The notes beneath the pieces were generated by a model that was not told the DNA's origin, made no database searches, and saw nothing but the letters and a program-made list of their open reading frames with translations. Positions 6,390 through 7,400 of a stretch of DNA of 7,400 bases are shown here, one piece after another. A program made the translations under genes and the position numbers. The first letter of the stretch is position 1. Each line of letters begins with the position of its first letter. The DNA is from a bacterium (GTDB taxonomy: Bacteria; Krumholzibacteriota; Krumholzibacteriia; Krumholzibacteriales; WJIX01), in assembly GCA_021160845.1 (NCBI GenBank), contig JAGHBT010000136.1:1-7400 (forward strand), in the 5' to 3' direction.

Positions 6390-6893
6390 CTAATCAGAAA
6401 ACAAGCTGTCTATTTCAAATTCGGCTTCAGCGGCAAATTCTTTCCCGAACTCAGACTCTGTGTATTCTTCATTCTCATACTCGAGTTTCTCATAAAGCCT
6501 TCTAATGACTACCTCCAAACCCTCAACGGCTTTTCTTGTTCTCAATCTCACAAGCCCGAGAGTCGTTTTCTTGTCAAAAAGTATAACCAGGATAATCTCA
6601 TTCTCAACCCTTGAGAGATACATACTTTCATTGCTTCCTTGGTGATATAATGTTGAGAAGTCTTTTTCACCGACAAGCTTGGCCAATTGAGCATTTGCCT
6701 CAAAATCGGCGGCGCATAAAGAGGCAAAAGCATAAAGATCAAACTGTGGCTGCTGACCAACACTGGATATCAGCTGACCGGTTTTATCCAGTAATAAAAT
6801 ACTTTTTGAGTTCGAGTTGTTCAGAAGTTCCTCAAGGGTTGTATTTATAGCCCAATAATCCTTCTCGAATACTTTCCAGTTAGCCTTGACCAT
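6390..6893 (-). CDS. mglB: Roadblock/LC7-domain protein, MglB-like GTPase-activating partner of MglA
   Basis: Roadblock/LC7 proteins such as MglB dimerise, bind their cognate MglA and stimulate GTP hydrolysis, so placing MglA at one pole. The 167-residue protein has an N-terminal helix (about 6-28, with LEELL), then LLLDKTGQLISSVG at 33-46, a helix with FASLCAADFEANAQLAKLVGE, FSTLYHQG at 79-86, and the strand pair ending in TTLGLVRLR at 110-118, all typical of the fold. A helix at 120-138 leads into a very acidic tail (139-167) rich in Glu and aromatic residues. The ATG at 6893 has AGGGAG at 6905-6910, a rather long 11-base spacing. It lies 26 bases after recR and 10 bases before mglA; that adjacency makes the MglB assignment stronger than domain similarity alone. 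Confidence 0.9.
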   Translation of the reverse strand: MVKANWKVFEKDYWAINTTLEELLNNSNSKSILLLDKTGQLISSVGQQPQFDLYAFASLCAADFEANAQLAKLVGEKDFSTLYHQGSNESMYLSRVENEIILVILFDKKTTLGLVRLRTRKAVEGLEVVIRRLYEKLEYENEEYTESEFGKEFAAEAEFEIDSLFSD

Positions 6894-6919
6894 TGTATTA
6901 GTTGCTCCCTAACCAGCCT

Positions 6920-7400
6920 TTAAATCAACTCTCTTGACTCAATGGCCTTTGAAAGAGTATTGCCATCGATGTATTCAAGTGTACTACCCAGCGGGATTCC
7001 CCTGGCCGGTCTTGTAATTTTAATATCACAACCTTTCAACAATTCATGTATATACAAAGCAGTTGTGTCACCTTCTATATTTGGATTAGTCGCTATAATC
7101 AATTCTTTAATTCCTTCTCTTTTAACCCTGGCTTTTAACCCTTCCAAGTTCAGATTTTCAGGCCCTACTCCATCCAATGGAGAAAGGACTCCATGTAAAA
7201 CATGGTAGCGACCCCGGAATCGACCGGTTTTTTCAAGAACGTAAAGGTCGGTCGTCCGTTCAACGACGCAAACGATACTACCTTCTCTTGTAGGATCTTT
7301 GCAGATTCCGCAGGTGTCGCTTTCTGCAATATTTCCGCAGATTTTGCAGAATCGAATTTCTTTTTTGGCCCGTAATAATGTTTCGGCAAAACCGTTGACC
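6920..7400 (-). CDS. recR: Recombination protein RecR, 5' end beyond the right edge
   Basis: DNA-binding clamp of the RecFOR/RecOR pathway, which helps load RecA on single-stranded gaps coated with SSB. The window holds 159 codons plus the stop; about 40 N-terminal residues with the HhH motif are missing. Translating from 7399 gives an open frame with the Cys4 zinc finger FCKICGN...TCGICKD (four Cys as two CxxC pairs), Toprim strand SIVCVVE, DLYVLEKTG, the signature YHVLHGVLSPLDGVGPE, ATNPNIEGDTTALY (second Toprim segment), and TRPARGIPLGSTLEYID near the C-terminus. The Pro in TRPARG sits where most RecR proteins have Ile or Leu. The gene ends at TAA 6922-6920. It heads the mglB-mglA run and is probably preceded by dnaX/ybaB outside the window (inference from common gene order). 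Reading it from the internal TTG 7177 would wrongly split the gene. Confidence 0.96.
   Translation of the reverse strand, partial: VNGFAETLLRAKKEIRFCKICGNIAESDTCGICKDPTREGSIVCVVERTTDLYVLEKTGRFRGRYHVLHGVLSPLDGVGPENLNLEGLKARVKREGIKELIIATNPNIEGDTTALYIHELLKGCDIKITRPARGIPLGSTLEYIDGNTLSKAIESRELI

Noticed and set aside
7191..7205. Perfect inverted repeat CCATGT-aaa-ACATGG.
   Set aside because: It lies within the codons for the conserved RecR motif YHVLHG; the repeated His codons explain it, and no regulatory context is seen.
6920..7389. Apparent split of recR into two short open frames (6920-7177 and 7165-7389), suggesting a frameshift.
   Set aside because: Translating the minus strand from 7399 in the frame of the 6922-6920 stop gives one open RecR sequence with all motifs. 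The 7165-7389 frame is only a shadow.

Overview
The window is ordinary bacterial chromosome. Every supported gene lies on the minus strand, so transcription runs from high to low coordinates. In that order the genes are recR (cut by the right edge), mglB-like, mglA, pgpA, cinA C-terminal domain, thpR, recA, recX and alaS (cut by the left edge). Coding density is high. The only gaps above 100 bases lie between mglA and pgpA, between pgpA and cinA, and between thpR and recA. I see no RNA gene, insertion sequence, phage gene, CRISPR array or toxin-antitoxin gene.

The organism cannot be named from this window. Base composition leans moderately to AT. TTG and GTG starts are used, and Shine-Dalgarno sites are clear. 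A Myxococcus/Thermus-type MglA/MglB pair follows recR, and a pgpA-cinA-thpR-recA-recX-alaS series comes next. This fits a Gram-negative-type environmental bacterium, perhaps a deltaproteobacterial-like or FCB-related lineage, but that is an inference from remembered gene order and not a placement.

Three transcription blocks are suggested. Block 1 (right end to about 5800) holds recR, mglB and mglA with short gaps, and each Shine-Dalgarno lies in or near the end of the preceding gene. Block 2 (about 5720 to 3815) starts at a good sigma70-like promoter just before pgpA and continues into cinA and thpR. Block 3 (about 3800 to the left end) starts at a second sigma70-like promoter before recA; recA overlaps recX by 23 bases and alaS follows after 7 bases. 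RecR and RecA/RecX serve recombinational repair, MglA/MglB form a GTPase and its GAP for cell polarity or motility, PgpA makes phosphatidylglycerol, the CinA domain recycles NMN in NAD metabolism, ThpR is an RNA 2',3'-cyclic phosphodiesterase family protein, and AlaS charges tRNA-Ala.

The most notable point is the cinA gene. The N-terminal molybdopterin-binding-like domain is absent, the linker-domain homology extends upstream of the first usual start codon, and the best Shine-Dalgarno sits before an in-frame ATT codon. I found no convincing undescribed system here.
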